Shown in pieces: positions 47,545 to 58,414 of a DNA stretch of 64,000 nucleotides. The translations under genes were made by a program, and so were the position numbers. This stretch comes from Jaapia argillacea MUCL 33604 (lineage: Eukaryota > Basidiomycota > Agaricomycetes > Jaapiales > Jaapiaceae): positions 120,682 to 184,681 of the forward strand of contig KL197719.1 in the NCBI GenBank assembly GCA_000697665.1, read 5' to 3'. How positions within the stretch are numbered: the stretch's first letter is position 1; every line of letters begins with the position of its first letter. The notes beneath the pieces are model-generated. The model worked only from the letters and a program-made list of their open reading frames with translations. It was not told where the DNA came from and made no database searches.

Positions 47545-50500
47545 ATGGCCCCCTCAAGTCTGAATCTCGTCACTATCGATGCCTCGAAAGTCGTCTCGCC
47601 CTTCCCTCGCGTTCAAGTACTTTGCGGCATTCTCGTCCTTTCTGTCTCGTAGCCCTTGTCATTCCGGGTATCGTGGCCTTCCGTGCCTTCCAGGCCAAGA
47701 AATAGGCCAAGAAGGTCACTGTTAACGCCTTCGATGTCGAATCAGCGCAGGCCGTTGAAAGCGTCGTCGTTTATGGACCTGTCTCCGAATGCGTCCGAAC
47801 TCCAAACGCGGTCGGTATTTGCTAGTTCACTTTCTTGCTTTGATCCCAATTGATGTGGCAACCAAGTCTGCCGGATCCCGCGAGCGCCTCTGTCCGAATT
47901 ACATCGGCCGTACAACGCTAATTCCTCCCTTTCAACCTCCTCGACCGAATCGGTCGTCCTCGTTCACGACGACAGCGCTTTCTTAGACTTGAATTTTGAA
48001 GCTGTCCTTCCTCCATTCCGGTTCCTGCCAACTATGCCTTTGGCAGCTCTGCTCAATCAGTTTGGCAATCCGTCAGCCGTCTCTGTCACCAACATGGCTA
48101 CACAACGCGTCCACACAGAGGCGGGAAGCGTCGACATCTCCATCACAGCGTCCGCTATCGCCAGAGCTCGCTCAAATCTCAACATCTCAATTTCCAAAAG
48201 GACCCATGTCAATACCCCTAGCCCCATGAACCTACATCCTAGCGTCGAAACAAAGGCAAATTCCGCAACAAGCGCTCTAGGTTTGGAACCCTTGTCTCTA
48301 GGGCCTAATGATACCCCCAATTCTGCAACCCTGACTATCAGCAACATCGCTCCCTGCCGTCTGTCTGGCAATGCTGAAGATGAGTTTATATCCTCCAAAG
48401 CGAACGACATGTCTATGCCATCCGTCTACTTCAATACCGCATCACTACCAAAATCTAGTCACGATTCTCCATCCCTAGTCAATCCTTCTCTGTCCGTACA
48501 GGCGTTGGACGCCATGGACGTCGAAGCCTTACTCCAGTCCACCGTTCCCTTCCCCTGCACTCGTGAAGAATCTACGGCTGTCGTCGCCGGACCCTCCGAG
48601 CCTCCAGCTGAAACCAAGAACATCTTTGCTGCACAACTTTCTTCAAAATACGCAACTGGCAACTTCGGGCCTTCCCCATCGGACCCTCGCATCCCTGAAT
48701 ATCGAGGATCACCCAAACTGGTCGAAAAATATACCCAAGTATTAGACGACCTCTTCGAGCGATGTATCGCGGGACTAGAAGGCGAACTACACCAAGGGCT
48801 GATGCTTTTGAGCCCTGCCAGTTTTGTTGACGATCACATGTCTATCTTTGATTCTATTCGAGCCCCTGTCGACTCTGCTGAATTTGGAATGGGCGGACGC
48901 AACAATCGTTAGGACCAGCAACCATCCATTTTACCATCATGCACGAGCAAAGTGAGTCAGTCGCGTCAATACAAGGAAGGGGTTTTCTGACGCTGTTGTT
49001 GAAGACCGTCCCACGGGTCAATTTACCATCGACATCATCTATCCCAAGCATCGTAGTCCGTGCTCCCGGGAATATCGAGCAAGAAGACATCCAAGATTCC
49101 GGGGTGGCTTTAAGTGACCCTTCGCAATCTGAATGTACCACACCTCCCTTAAACTGCCGAGGGCGATTCGAATCAGCGATCACCTTTGGTCCATCAATGT
49201 CCTGCCCAGCTTCCTCCTACAGAGTCTACGAATCTCCATCCTTCGACATCTTAAGCCCACCCGTGGGTCGGCCTAGCATGAGTTTTGAGGAAGACATGTC
49301 GACGTTTAGTAGGTCTTCGATCGAGAACGGTGGGAGCGTCTTGGGTGGAGTGTCCCACTATCCCAACAGAATTCGACCGGACAGAACGCTGCGAAGGGTT
49401 TGTGGATCCCTTGGGTGTATATGTCCGAATGACTTCTGACGGGAGCCTCTGCAGTCCTTGATGAAGGGCCTTGGCATTTTCGTCGCCCCTATAGCTTCAC
49501 AGCACGAGTTCATCTCCACCTCTTCTCTGGGTGAAACCGGTGGACAGCAATCTTCTCATTCTATGCTGGAGACTGGATTCGACCCTCTCTCCCCAAAATC
49601 GTTTGCCAATGCGGGATTCGCTGTAGAACTTTTTGACACCCCTCCTATGAATGCTGCCTTTGGGTCTTCTCGGACTCATTCGCCACTTCTCTTGCTATCG
49701 CCGTCTCTTGGACAACGTAGGGCGATGGAACTTCCCGACCAACAACAACAATTCCTCAAGTCCTTCAACTCTTCAACTCCAGCATCATCTACTTCTGTTT
49801 CTGTTCTTCGACTGCCCATGGCCTCGTCCTCAAGTTTCGACTCACCTTCACCCAGGCCGTCGTCTCCCACTCCTGGATCGGCTGTCAGCCTACGAGCGTT
49901 TCCCTGTGGCTCACCATTATTTCACTCACCGGAGAACACCCCAACCACCGGATCCACGGGTCCTACTCCTCCCAAGGCTGTCCACACTCCCAAGTCAAAA
50001 TCGACTCCCCGATTTACCACTTTGACCCAGTCTCCTTGGCAACGTTGCCGTCAAGAAACGACTCCTCCTTGCCTCCTTGTATCCCACCGAACACCACCTT
50101 CGCAGCCATGTGCTCCCTCGCTGTCAAGATCGCCTGTTCTCAGTTATTCTCAAGCGGGGAACTACCGCACGTGTAGTCCTTCATCACATCGCATCGGATC
50201 TGCCTCGGGTCCTCCACGGCGTCACGGTCCTCCCGGCTGGAGTCCCCCACCCCGTCCTGTCGCACCATCGCCGGGTGATTCTCCAGAGCAAGCACGGTAT
50301 CCTCAATCATGTTTCAAGACACCGTCCAGCTCCTGGCAATCTATCGCCTCTGGTGGATCCCCCATTTTGAACCCTTCTACTTCCAGGTCACCGTATTCAC
50401 GGAGACGTCTTGGGCCGTCTCCTTCGTACTCGCCAAGGTTCCGTCGGACTCCATGTGCCGCCTCGTTGACGTGGTCTCCTCAAACTCCTTCTAGTGCTGC

Positions 50501-51538
50501 ATATCTTCAGGCTTCTACATCCACCCCCTACGGTAGTCATCGTAATCCCACGAGTACTGCTCTATTATATTATCGCAACGCTGTTCGCTCGGCAGCGCCT
50601 TCACCGGACGAGTCTCCTGAACAGGCCCATTATCTTGAATCTATCTTCGTTGCTACATCTCCATCTGTTTCGTCTGTGTGCTTCCTCGCTCCTCCATCAT
50701 TACACTCGTGCTCTCTCCTGCCATCGTCATCTACATTCCTCTCCTTTACAAGCTTGACACCACCCATTCCCTCGTCACCCCCTACTGGCAGTCCAAAGTC
50801 TTTCCAAGAACGCCCTGAGTCGGTACACGATATTGACTCTGATTTGTGGTTTCGCTACTTGGCCAGGCGACGAGAAGATAAGGCCTTCGAGATCAATCTA
50901 TACAAAATGCTATTCGTGTTGAAGCGAGCCCATCACGGCGAACGAGTGGGCGCCAACTTGGGACGGGAGCAAGCCGTGATGCAAGTGGAGGGGCGCCATG
51001 GCGAGTCGAAGCGGCTGGCAAGCGAGCGGGAGCGTTCGGAGCGGATGTCGATGGAAGACTGAAGGAGGGCGGTGAGATATGTGACGAGGAACTTATGGGT
51101 CCTTGAGGAGTTTGGCGAGGTGGCTGGAGACGAAGACGAGGAACCTGACTGGGACGAGGTACATCAATGCCGACTAGAAAAGGGGAAGTTCCGCGCTGAT
51201 GATGAAATGGAACACGATGAAGGGGCTGAGGGTATCGACGGTGAAGACGAAGGCTCTATCGTGGATGACGATTCCATCGCCGTTGACTCGGGCGACGATG
51301 ATACCGACGAGCATGGCTTCTCGGTCGATCAATGTTTGGCAATGCTGCTCAGTAGCATACAGCCCATTCCTCGATGGGCACCTCCGACACATGATAACCA
51401 TGTAAGTGCTGACTTTGTCCTCTTAGTTGAAGTTTCACCTGACGCCTTCGACGTCTTCAGTATATCCAAGAATAAATGTTGCGTTTCTGGAGGCGGGATA
51501 CGGCCCTTCTGGAGATTTATGAACAGAGATTTCTATAG
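47545..51538 (+). pseudogene. Decayed copy of the large membrane-protein gene
   Basis: The five-exon layout of the 35,933-40,059 gene is recognisable throughout. However, the first exon has a one-base loss in the transmembrane segment and a CAG-to-TAG change (KKQ to KK stop). The end of the second exon is out of frame. GGA has become TGA after SERMSMED (about 51,059-51,061), with a short deletion just beyond it, and the last exon has a TAA. Long pieces remain open: 47,989-48,912 (307 codons) and 49,458-51,062 (534 codons). At least five disabling changes make a normal product unlikely. A short protein from an internal start cannot be excluded. The promoter motifs (GACGCGTCGCGTCGGG, TATATA) are still present. 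Confidence 0.85.
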
Positions 51539-51818
51539 TCCCTTAATTCAGTGCCCCGTCCCTTTTTGCTGTTCTCAATTGCCTCGCCATGCTACTGTTC
51601 ACCTTATTTTCTAATTGGGTCTCTTTGGATTAAACCGTACCTGTATCTCACTGTCCCTTCCATCACTAGCCATTCCTATTTGTAATCTTCGCCGTGTCCT
51701 ATATAATCCAGTACTTATTATTTTGCCATTCGGGAGATCTATCCAGTGTCTGGTTGTCGGGTGGAAAACAAAGCCAGAGCCGTAGAGGTAAGCAATCCAC
51801 TGAAGAAATCGTTTGTCG

Positions 51819-54631
51819 TTATAACTTTGCCTTCAACGCCGTGCCCAGCTCAGAAGCAGCCATCGCCTCAACGTTCCGATACTTGTAGTAAAGTTGCAAG
51901 CTCTCCGGATTCGCAACTGTCCCACTTGGTTTGACATCTACACCAGAAACAATTTGTTTCACGGCGATTTCGATCTTCTTCCCATTGACAGTGTACTGAG
52001 AACGATCAGGGGCATTAGTTGAATATCATACATGAAGAACGAAGGTCACCGACTGGGATGTCAGATATCTCAAAGATGTACGAGGGAACGTGTCGAGCAC
52101 TGAGAGCACTGCGAATGGCACCGCGAATTTCTTGGCATAGATCGGATGTAAACTTCTGGCCCGGTCGCATTTTGAGAAATAGTAGAACCCTCTCGTCCTT
52201 GTCGTGAGGTCGACGCTGACCCACGCACAAAGAGTCGTCCAGGATTGAAGAGAATTTCTCCATGACCGAGTATATCTCGCCTGACCCGAATCGGACTCCG
52301 CTCGGGTTTAGGACGCCGTCACTGCGCCCCAAAATCATGAAGCCCTTCGTCTTGGGATTAACCACTACGAAGTCACCCTGTCTCCAAATTCCTAGCAGCG
52401 GGAGAGAATAAGCCACCAAGACCTGCCACTACGTCAGGTGAAGTATTTCTCACCAGGATACATTTCATAGTAAGAGCTGCGGAACTTCGCCCCATCCACG
52501 TCGCCCCAAAAGCCAACAGGCAGGGATGGATGAGGTCGCGTACAAACAAGCTCGCCGGGTTGACCAGTGTGCTCGATGTTCTGACCGGTTGGATCGAAAA
52601 CCTCCATTTTCATACCGAGCGATTTGCCCTGGATCTCTGCAGGCATTTTAACGTCGTAAGCTGAGTTATATTCAGGGATTTATGACGTACCTCCAGCATA
52701 TACAGGCAGAGTTGCAACTCCCGTGACGACTGCAGAATAGCTATCAGCAGGAGGTAGCGTAAGTGCAAGCCTTCATACAATCAGCGCAGATATCAGTTCC
52801 ACCAGATCCAGATACGAGGTAAACATCAGGTCTGAAGGCATGCTGCGTCCATTCAAACATCGGAGTTGTGAGTATGGCGCCCGTTGACATGACGATCCGT
52901 AGGGATTCAAACGGGGCCAATTCCGCTACAAATGTTACAAAATTCAGATATATGGGACAGACGGAATAAAAATCCATCTCACAAGGTTTAATACCATTGC
53001 CCTGCACTTCGGTCAAGAACCGCGGGCTTGTTCCAAACACAGTCACGCTGGAAGCATCGATAGGTCCCAAGCCTTGCCAGATGGAGCAGGGTTCGTACTC
53101 ACCACTGATCGCTAACGAATTTTAGGAACGTCTTGACGTCGGGGTAGAAGGGCGAGCCGTCGTAGGTGATGATACGAACGCCACAAGACAATCCGCTCAG
53201 CATGAACGGCCACATCATCCACCCGGTCTGCGAAATTCAACGTCAGTGGACTCTCCTAGAGCTCGACGGACGTCCCCATAATGCTGATAACTTACGGTTG
53301 TGTGCTGGAAATATGTATCGCCGACGTTTAGGTCATAAACGAGAGCCAATTCTTTCTTGTGTTGCATCAAGACACCCTAAGAATCAGATTGTCAACAGTA
53401 AATGAGCCGTCGTGGGATTTCCGAGATAGGGCTGGCGTTGCAAACGTACCCCAGCTGCATGGATCATGCACTTCGGGGCACCACTCGTGCCAGAGGAATA
53501 CAATATGTACACGGGATGATTGAAGGGAAGTTGTTCGAACGTGAGCTCTCGGCCATCTCCGCTAGCAAGGAATTTCGACAACATAATGCTATGCAGAAAC
53601 GCTCATTCAATTCTGCAATGTGGCAATATATAGATCATCACACTCACCCCCTCGGTACATCGATCGCGAGGTCAACTTCCTTCTCCATCTTGGTACTTGG
53701 AAGTAAAATTACATGTTTGAGGCCTTTGGAGGCTAAGTCTCGTGCGACTTCGGCCACCTTGGGTAGGAGGTCGATCGTCTTGCCGGCATAGCATACCTCA
53801 GTTTCGGCGAAGACGAACTTGGGTTGGATTTGCCTGTATCGGTCTAGGATGCCCTGATCGTGGATATGAGTAGTTACACGGATTCTGGGACCTTTTGGGA
53901 AAAGAACGGTGGGTACCGACCTGAGTGCCCATGTCAGTCGCTGTCGAGCTATAAACTCCACCGGCACTGATTGCGGCTAAGCAAACGACGACAGCGTGAA
54001 TGGAGTTGGTCGCGATAGCTGAGTAGTGAAACATATTAGCACAGCGTCCATCTGTTTGGCAAAGTGTTAGGTGGTTTCACCTGCAACTCTGTCCCCCACT
54101 TCTAGCCCGTTCACTTTCAGCGCCGCGGCAACATCTTTCACCATGTCCCTCAACTGCCGGAAGGTGTAATGGGCAATGATCCCCGTCTCTCTGCTGCAAG
54201 TGACTGCAACTGCATCATCATTTCGGTAGAGGAGATTCTCAGCATAATTCAACCGTGCTCCTGGAAACCAAGTGGGGACTTCTTTCATGCGCCCCTCCAC
54301 GACTATCTGGGGAAATTGTCGCGTTGGGAGACATCACAATGCAGTGAAAGTGAAGTGACCTTTTGCGGCGGTACAGAGTATATGATTCCGAGATACTCCC
54401 AGAGGTCTTTCCAAAACGTGTAATCTTCAACAGAGTATTTGTGGAGATCGTGGAAATCCTCTGCGGTCAGAGGTTCAGAGAGACAAGGCCCCGAGCTGTC
54501 GAACTATTCAGCTCACTCAGGTGAAGACCATGTTTCCAGTTGATCGTTCGACGTAAAGCATCGACGCGAGTTGCATTGGGATTGGCAGGTCGCCAGATCA
54601 GACGAGAATGAGCAAAGTGATTTTCGGTCAT
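51819..54631 (-). CDS. Acetoacetyl-CoA synthetase, copy 2
   Basis: All 14 exons match copy 1 in length: 115, 101, 226, 98, 206, 139, 81, 125, 65, 147, 39, 183, 338 and 177 bp. They give 679 residues with no break. The exons run from 54517-54631 to 51819-51995. Catalytic stretches are unchanged: [36 protein letters not shown] and YTVNGKK. Differences are mostly conservative; in the last exon 3 of 58 residues differ (SLE/SLQ, YRD/YRN, SEQ/SEL). Splice sites also drifted without loss, for example CCGCAG for CTGTAG at the first acceptor. Retention of a full frame beside a decayed neighbour gene suggests selection on this copy. Its upstream neighbour, transcribed the other way, is the decarboxylase-like gene at 55,364. 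Confidence 0.92.
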
Positions 54632-55363
54632 GAATCCACAGGCAGGGGTGTTGTGGACGATATACAACGAAAACCGGCAGGAAGAAACGGAGTGCAGCTG
54701 GAATCCCACCAATGTCGATAAGTACAAGAAGACGTCGGGCTTTTTGATTCCTATTCTGCCAACTTCCCCCCAATGGTGGTTTGAAGGCTACTAATCTTGC
54801 CGGCATTTCTTATGTCACTGGATAGTAGCCCTGAAGAAGCGAGGTTGGCCAGAGGAATCACAGGCGCATCAGGCGGTTGTCGTCAACGCGTCCGGTGAAA
54901 GCGAGGGCCTCAATGCAGAGGTCGCTTCCATCGCGATGGCGGGCCAGAGCAAGGTAGAGCAGTCAACTCCCCATCGTCCTCATCGTGGTAACTGGTCCCC
55001 AACTCTATGTTTGTTGACTTGATGTTCCCCTGCAATTTACCAGTGTGCGGTGGAAGCGGTTTCCATTGAAAAGATCTTGAGAGTTGGCATATCCTTGACC
55101 TCTATTACTAGACCACGCTGTGTATCTATCTATCTATCTATGTAGTCCAACTCCTGGATCAACGTGGCGAGATGAGGTATTCTCTTTAACAGACATCAAT
55201 CTCCGTGCACACTTGCCCCGAGAAGGTATCGTATCACGGACCCTCTAATTCCGTTGCATCATGCACCGGGTTCCATGGGCGCTGTTTGGTCGTGGTGGGC
55301 AGTGCAAACTGTTCCTTATTGTCCTTCTTGACCATCCCCAAACTCCTACTTCGTCGTTCAACA
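54632..55363. other. Divergent promoter region with right-arm outer boundary
   Basis: Similarity to the left arm ends at about 54,960. A short (TATC)n microsatellite lies at 55,123-55,141. The region is shared by AACS copy 2 and the decarboxylase-like gene. No gene is seen. Confidence 0.5.
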
Positions 55364-56381
55364 ATGAGTTCTATCAGTGATCTCCCTGTTGCTCCTGGTC
55401 CATGGACGCTGAAAGCCCAGGTTCGTTGTCTGTCGCCCCATTACCAAACGACTTGCTAATAACATTCCACAGACCTGGTGGTTCATCACGTCCTTCCTCG
55501 CGAAGCCCAGCATTCTCCCACTAAGCTACTTCGATTCTTCCGAAATCGCGCTTTATCAGGAATGCACGAAAGATGGTGCATTTCAAGGAGGGATGGGAAC
55601 CATTATGATCGTTAGATATACTGAGGGTCCCGTCGGTGAGGCCAGATTTTATCCCGTCACTCTCACCGCGTTGTCTAACAACATTCTTTGTGCTGGACGA
55701 ACAGGTCCTTATGATGAGCTCATGATTGTTCCTGGAGAGTTCAAGAACCCGCCAGGCGCCAAGGCGAAGCAATCCCTTCGTATCACTCGTATCTACGTAT
55801 CCTCCCTCGCTTCTGTCGTCAATGGTGAGGCTTAGCCTCCACTCGCCGGAACTGCTCTCATGTATGGCTCCACAGGACGTCGCAACTGGAACATCCCCAA
55901 GCACCTGGCCCAGTTCATCTGGACTCCTTCAATGACCCATCGCGGAGCTACAGAACTTCGAGTTTTCGAAGCTACCTCCTTCTCTCCTATCGTCTACTCA
56001 ACCAGGCCATTCTTTGCCGCACTCTTGAAACCGATTTCTATCCCCCTACCTTCAATCCCACTGAACCTCAAGTACTCACCCCTTCCATTGGATCTCGTCC
56101 AACCACCCTTGTCCGCGTCTGACGAGCCATCGGTTGATGGTGTCATCGCTACTGAAGGATGGACGTCCATCGATACCAGCGGGTATAAGGGAAAGGTGTC
56201 ATTGGTGAATTGGGAGGGTTTGTTGGATGATGACGACGACGAGACCAGGAGGCCAGTGAAGAAGATGGCAGATGGGAAGGGTTTCCCGGATGTTACGCCA
56301 TATAGTGTGGGCATGCATTGGGACCATGCGACGATTGAATTCCCTGCTGGGATTCCTGTCGGGGGTACAACTACTACTTAG
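55364..56381 (+). CDS. Acetoacetate decarboxylase-superfamily-like protein
   Basis: Exons are 55364-55420, 55473-55635, 55705-55824 and 55876-56381, for 281 residues in continuous phase. The stretch GPYDELMIVPGEF, then RITRIYVSSLASVVNGRRNWNIPKH in two pieces around an intron, fits the beta-cone fold of the acetoacetate decarboxylase superfamily as seen in fungal proteins. I do not see a clear catalytic-lysine context like that of the bacterial enzyme. It may therefore be a pigment- or polyketide-type hydrolyase/cyclase relative rather than a true decarboxylase. The first intron uses GTTCGT. It lies head to head with AACS copy 2 (732 bp between starts) and converges on PalC with 117 bp between stops. 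Confidence 0.7.
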
Positions 56382-56498
56382 CCAACAATACCCATGGCAC
56401 CGTTCACACCGTCATGCCCGCATGTATCCCTCTCTGTATTTGTACATCCTTCCCATTGATTCCGGTGCCATTCGAATTCACGGACATTGATGTTACTA

Positions 56499-58130
56499 CT
56501 AGAAATAAGATCCTGAACCAGCATATGTGCCACCCGACCTTGGACTGGAAATCCCTTCACCATCTCCTTCACTCCCCAAACTCAGCCTCTCTAGCTCTCG
56601 CCTATCATCCTCCTCCCCCTCCTCACTGCCGGGTCCAAAAGCAGGCTTTGGTATAACCCACTCCCTCCTCGCAACAGCCAACCTCCCAGCTGGTATTAAC
56701 GACTGCAATTCTCCTTGGGGAGTGACAGGTTGAAATGAAATCGAATCATTCATCTTCTGATACCCCTTCAAGAACACTCCAACACTATCAATCTCCCGTA
56801 TGGTTCTAGCCTTTCTCCATTCCCTCATCTCCTTGTCCCGATCATTCATATTGACGGAGAGATGCTTTGTATTATTGTCTTTGATGTCGTCCAATTCCTT
56901 CTTGGCCCATTGAAGGAAACCTACAGCTTCACCCACGCGTCCTCGCTCGCCTGTGTCCACGCCCAACCATTTATGAGCGAGAGCCGTGTGTAACGTTGTT
57001 TCCGAGGAGAGGTAATGTCGTAATGAGGGTATCACGGAACCAACTTCGTCGTCTTGGTCGTGATGCTTGTTACCTTTGGATAGTCCGAGCTTCCCCATGG
57101 CAGATTTAGACGAATGGGACGAGGTGGACGACGGGGTCTTGGCCAATGAGCGGGCGGACGAGTACAAAGAGGAGCATTCAAGGTGAAGTTTGGCGATCAG
57201 GGCGGGGGAGGGATGGGATTTGGGGAGGGGAGGTCCAGGTGTGAGCGTACTATCATAAGAAGCTTTCGAGAGAAGTTTGCGGATCGCGAGAGATTGAGCA
57301 TCTGCTAGAGACATCCTGGACACACTGTTAGTTTCGACGGTTCGAGAATGGGACAGAAGGAGATATCTGACTTTGCCAAGGCCGCACAGACCTCTTTGCT
57401 TAACTCCACCGGTCTTTCGACCTTCCCCAGGCCACCTCTCTCCTTTACATCTTTCTCCCAATCCCCAACCCCCACCTCACTCAACCACCCGAATATCCCA
57501 GCAGCCTTCGTCAACAACGTCACAGTGAAATTCACCTTGTCATCTTTAACCTTCCTCTCCTTGTCTAGGATCTCTCTCTGGTGCTCATAACTTCCCAGCG
57601 AGACGAGGACTGAACGGGCGAGGTTTGTGAGAGCGAATGCAGATGTTATGAGGGTGAAGACAACATCTGTTTGGAGGCAGGGGAGGGAGAGACGGGGTGA
57701 CGTCTGAAAGACATTGGAGGAGAGTGTTGTCCGCCAGCTGAAGACTGGGTTAACGTCAATGCTGCGTGTCAGAGGAACTCAAAGATCGAAGCTTACAAGG
57801 CTCTGTGGTGATAACAAGATCGCCAGCACTCGTGCAATTCACGATCCCGTAGAGGTGGGGCAAGTAGTCGTCAATGATCTAGCAAGCGGGAGGAAAGTTA
57901 TCCCATTATTCTCGTCACTACCCTCGTTGATCAGGTTTCGAGCACACCTTTACAAGCCTCAGATAATCCTTTGTGTCGGTCCGCTTACTCTCCTTGAGGG
58001 CAGCTCTCAAATTCGCCCTGGCCTCAGTCGCTTCGGCAATACGAGCCGTATACGAGCTGGATGGGTCACTGCAGAAGTCTGTGAATGAGACTGCTCCTGT
58101 AGTCGGAAGTTCGTAGAGATAGATGCTCAT
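56499..58130 (-). CDS. palC: pH-response regulator PalC (BRO1 domain)
   Basis: Four exons give 484 residues: 57948-58130, 57797-57878, 57372-57744 and 56499-57315. The helical BRO1-like fold starts at the N-terminus (MSIYLYELPTTGAVSFTDF). It contains EVCAALAKMSLADAQSLAIRKLL, a family hallmark where the domain meets ESCRT-III, and HLECSSLYSSARSL. A later region with WAKKELDD and VGVFLKGYQKMNDSISF matches PalC C-terminal parts. PalC links the arrestin PalF and the ESCRT machinery in the Pal/Rim alkaline-pH pathway at the plasma membrane and endosome. The C-terminus after IPKPAFGPG is low-complexity, acidic and Ser/Gly-rich. Confidence 0.85.
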
Positions 58131-58414
58131 TGCAGGGAGAGGAATGTTGCTGTGGATTGCTGTGCATCATCTGATAAGATGACATTCATAAAGGAAAAGG
58201 TATTGCACTGCCACGCTGGTCGTGAAGTCCCGAGCAACTCGGAATCTTCTCCGTAACGTTATCCGCGAGCAAGGAAAGTAATTCAGCCTGAGAACAAGAT
58301 GCAAGTTTACTCTATGTTGTTCCATTGTATCGAATGTAGACTTTGGCCTTCCCATTACTTCAGGGTGTCGGACTCGAGTCAAAGCTGGCGGCCTCCGTGG
58401 TTTCCCATTCACAC

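Larger units (their letters stand above)
47160..54960. repeat. Right arm of the large inverted duplication
   Basis: Inverted copy of 32,431-40,440, carrying the decayed membrane-protein gene (plus) and AACS copy 2 (minus). The 6.7 kb between the arms is unique. Similarity extends past the AACS start codon by about 330 bp and past the membrane-protein start by about 385 bp, so both promoters were copied. Confidence 0.85.
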
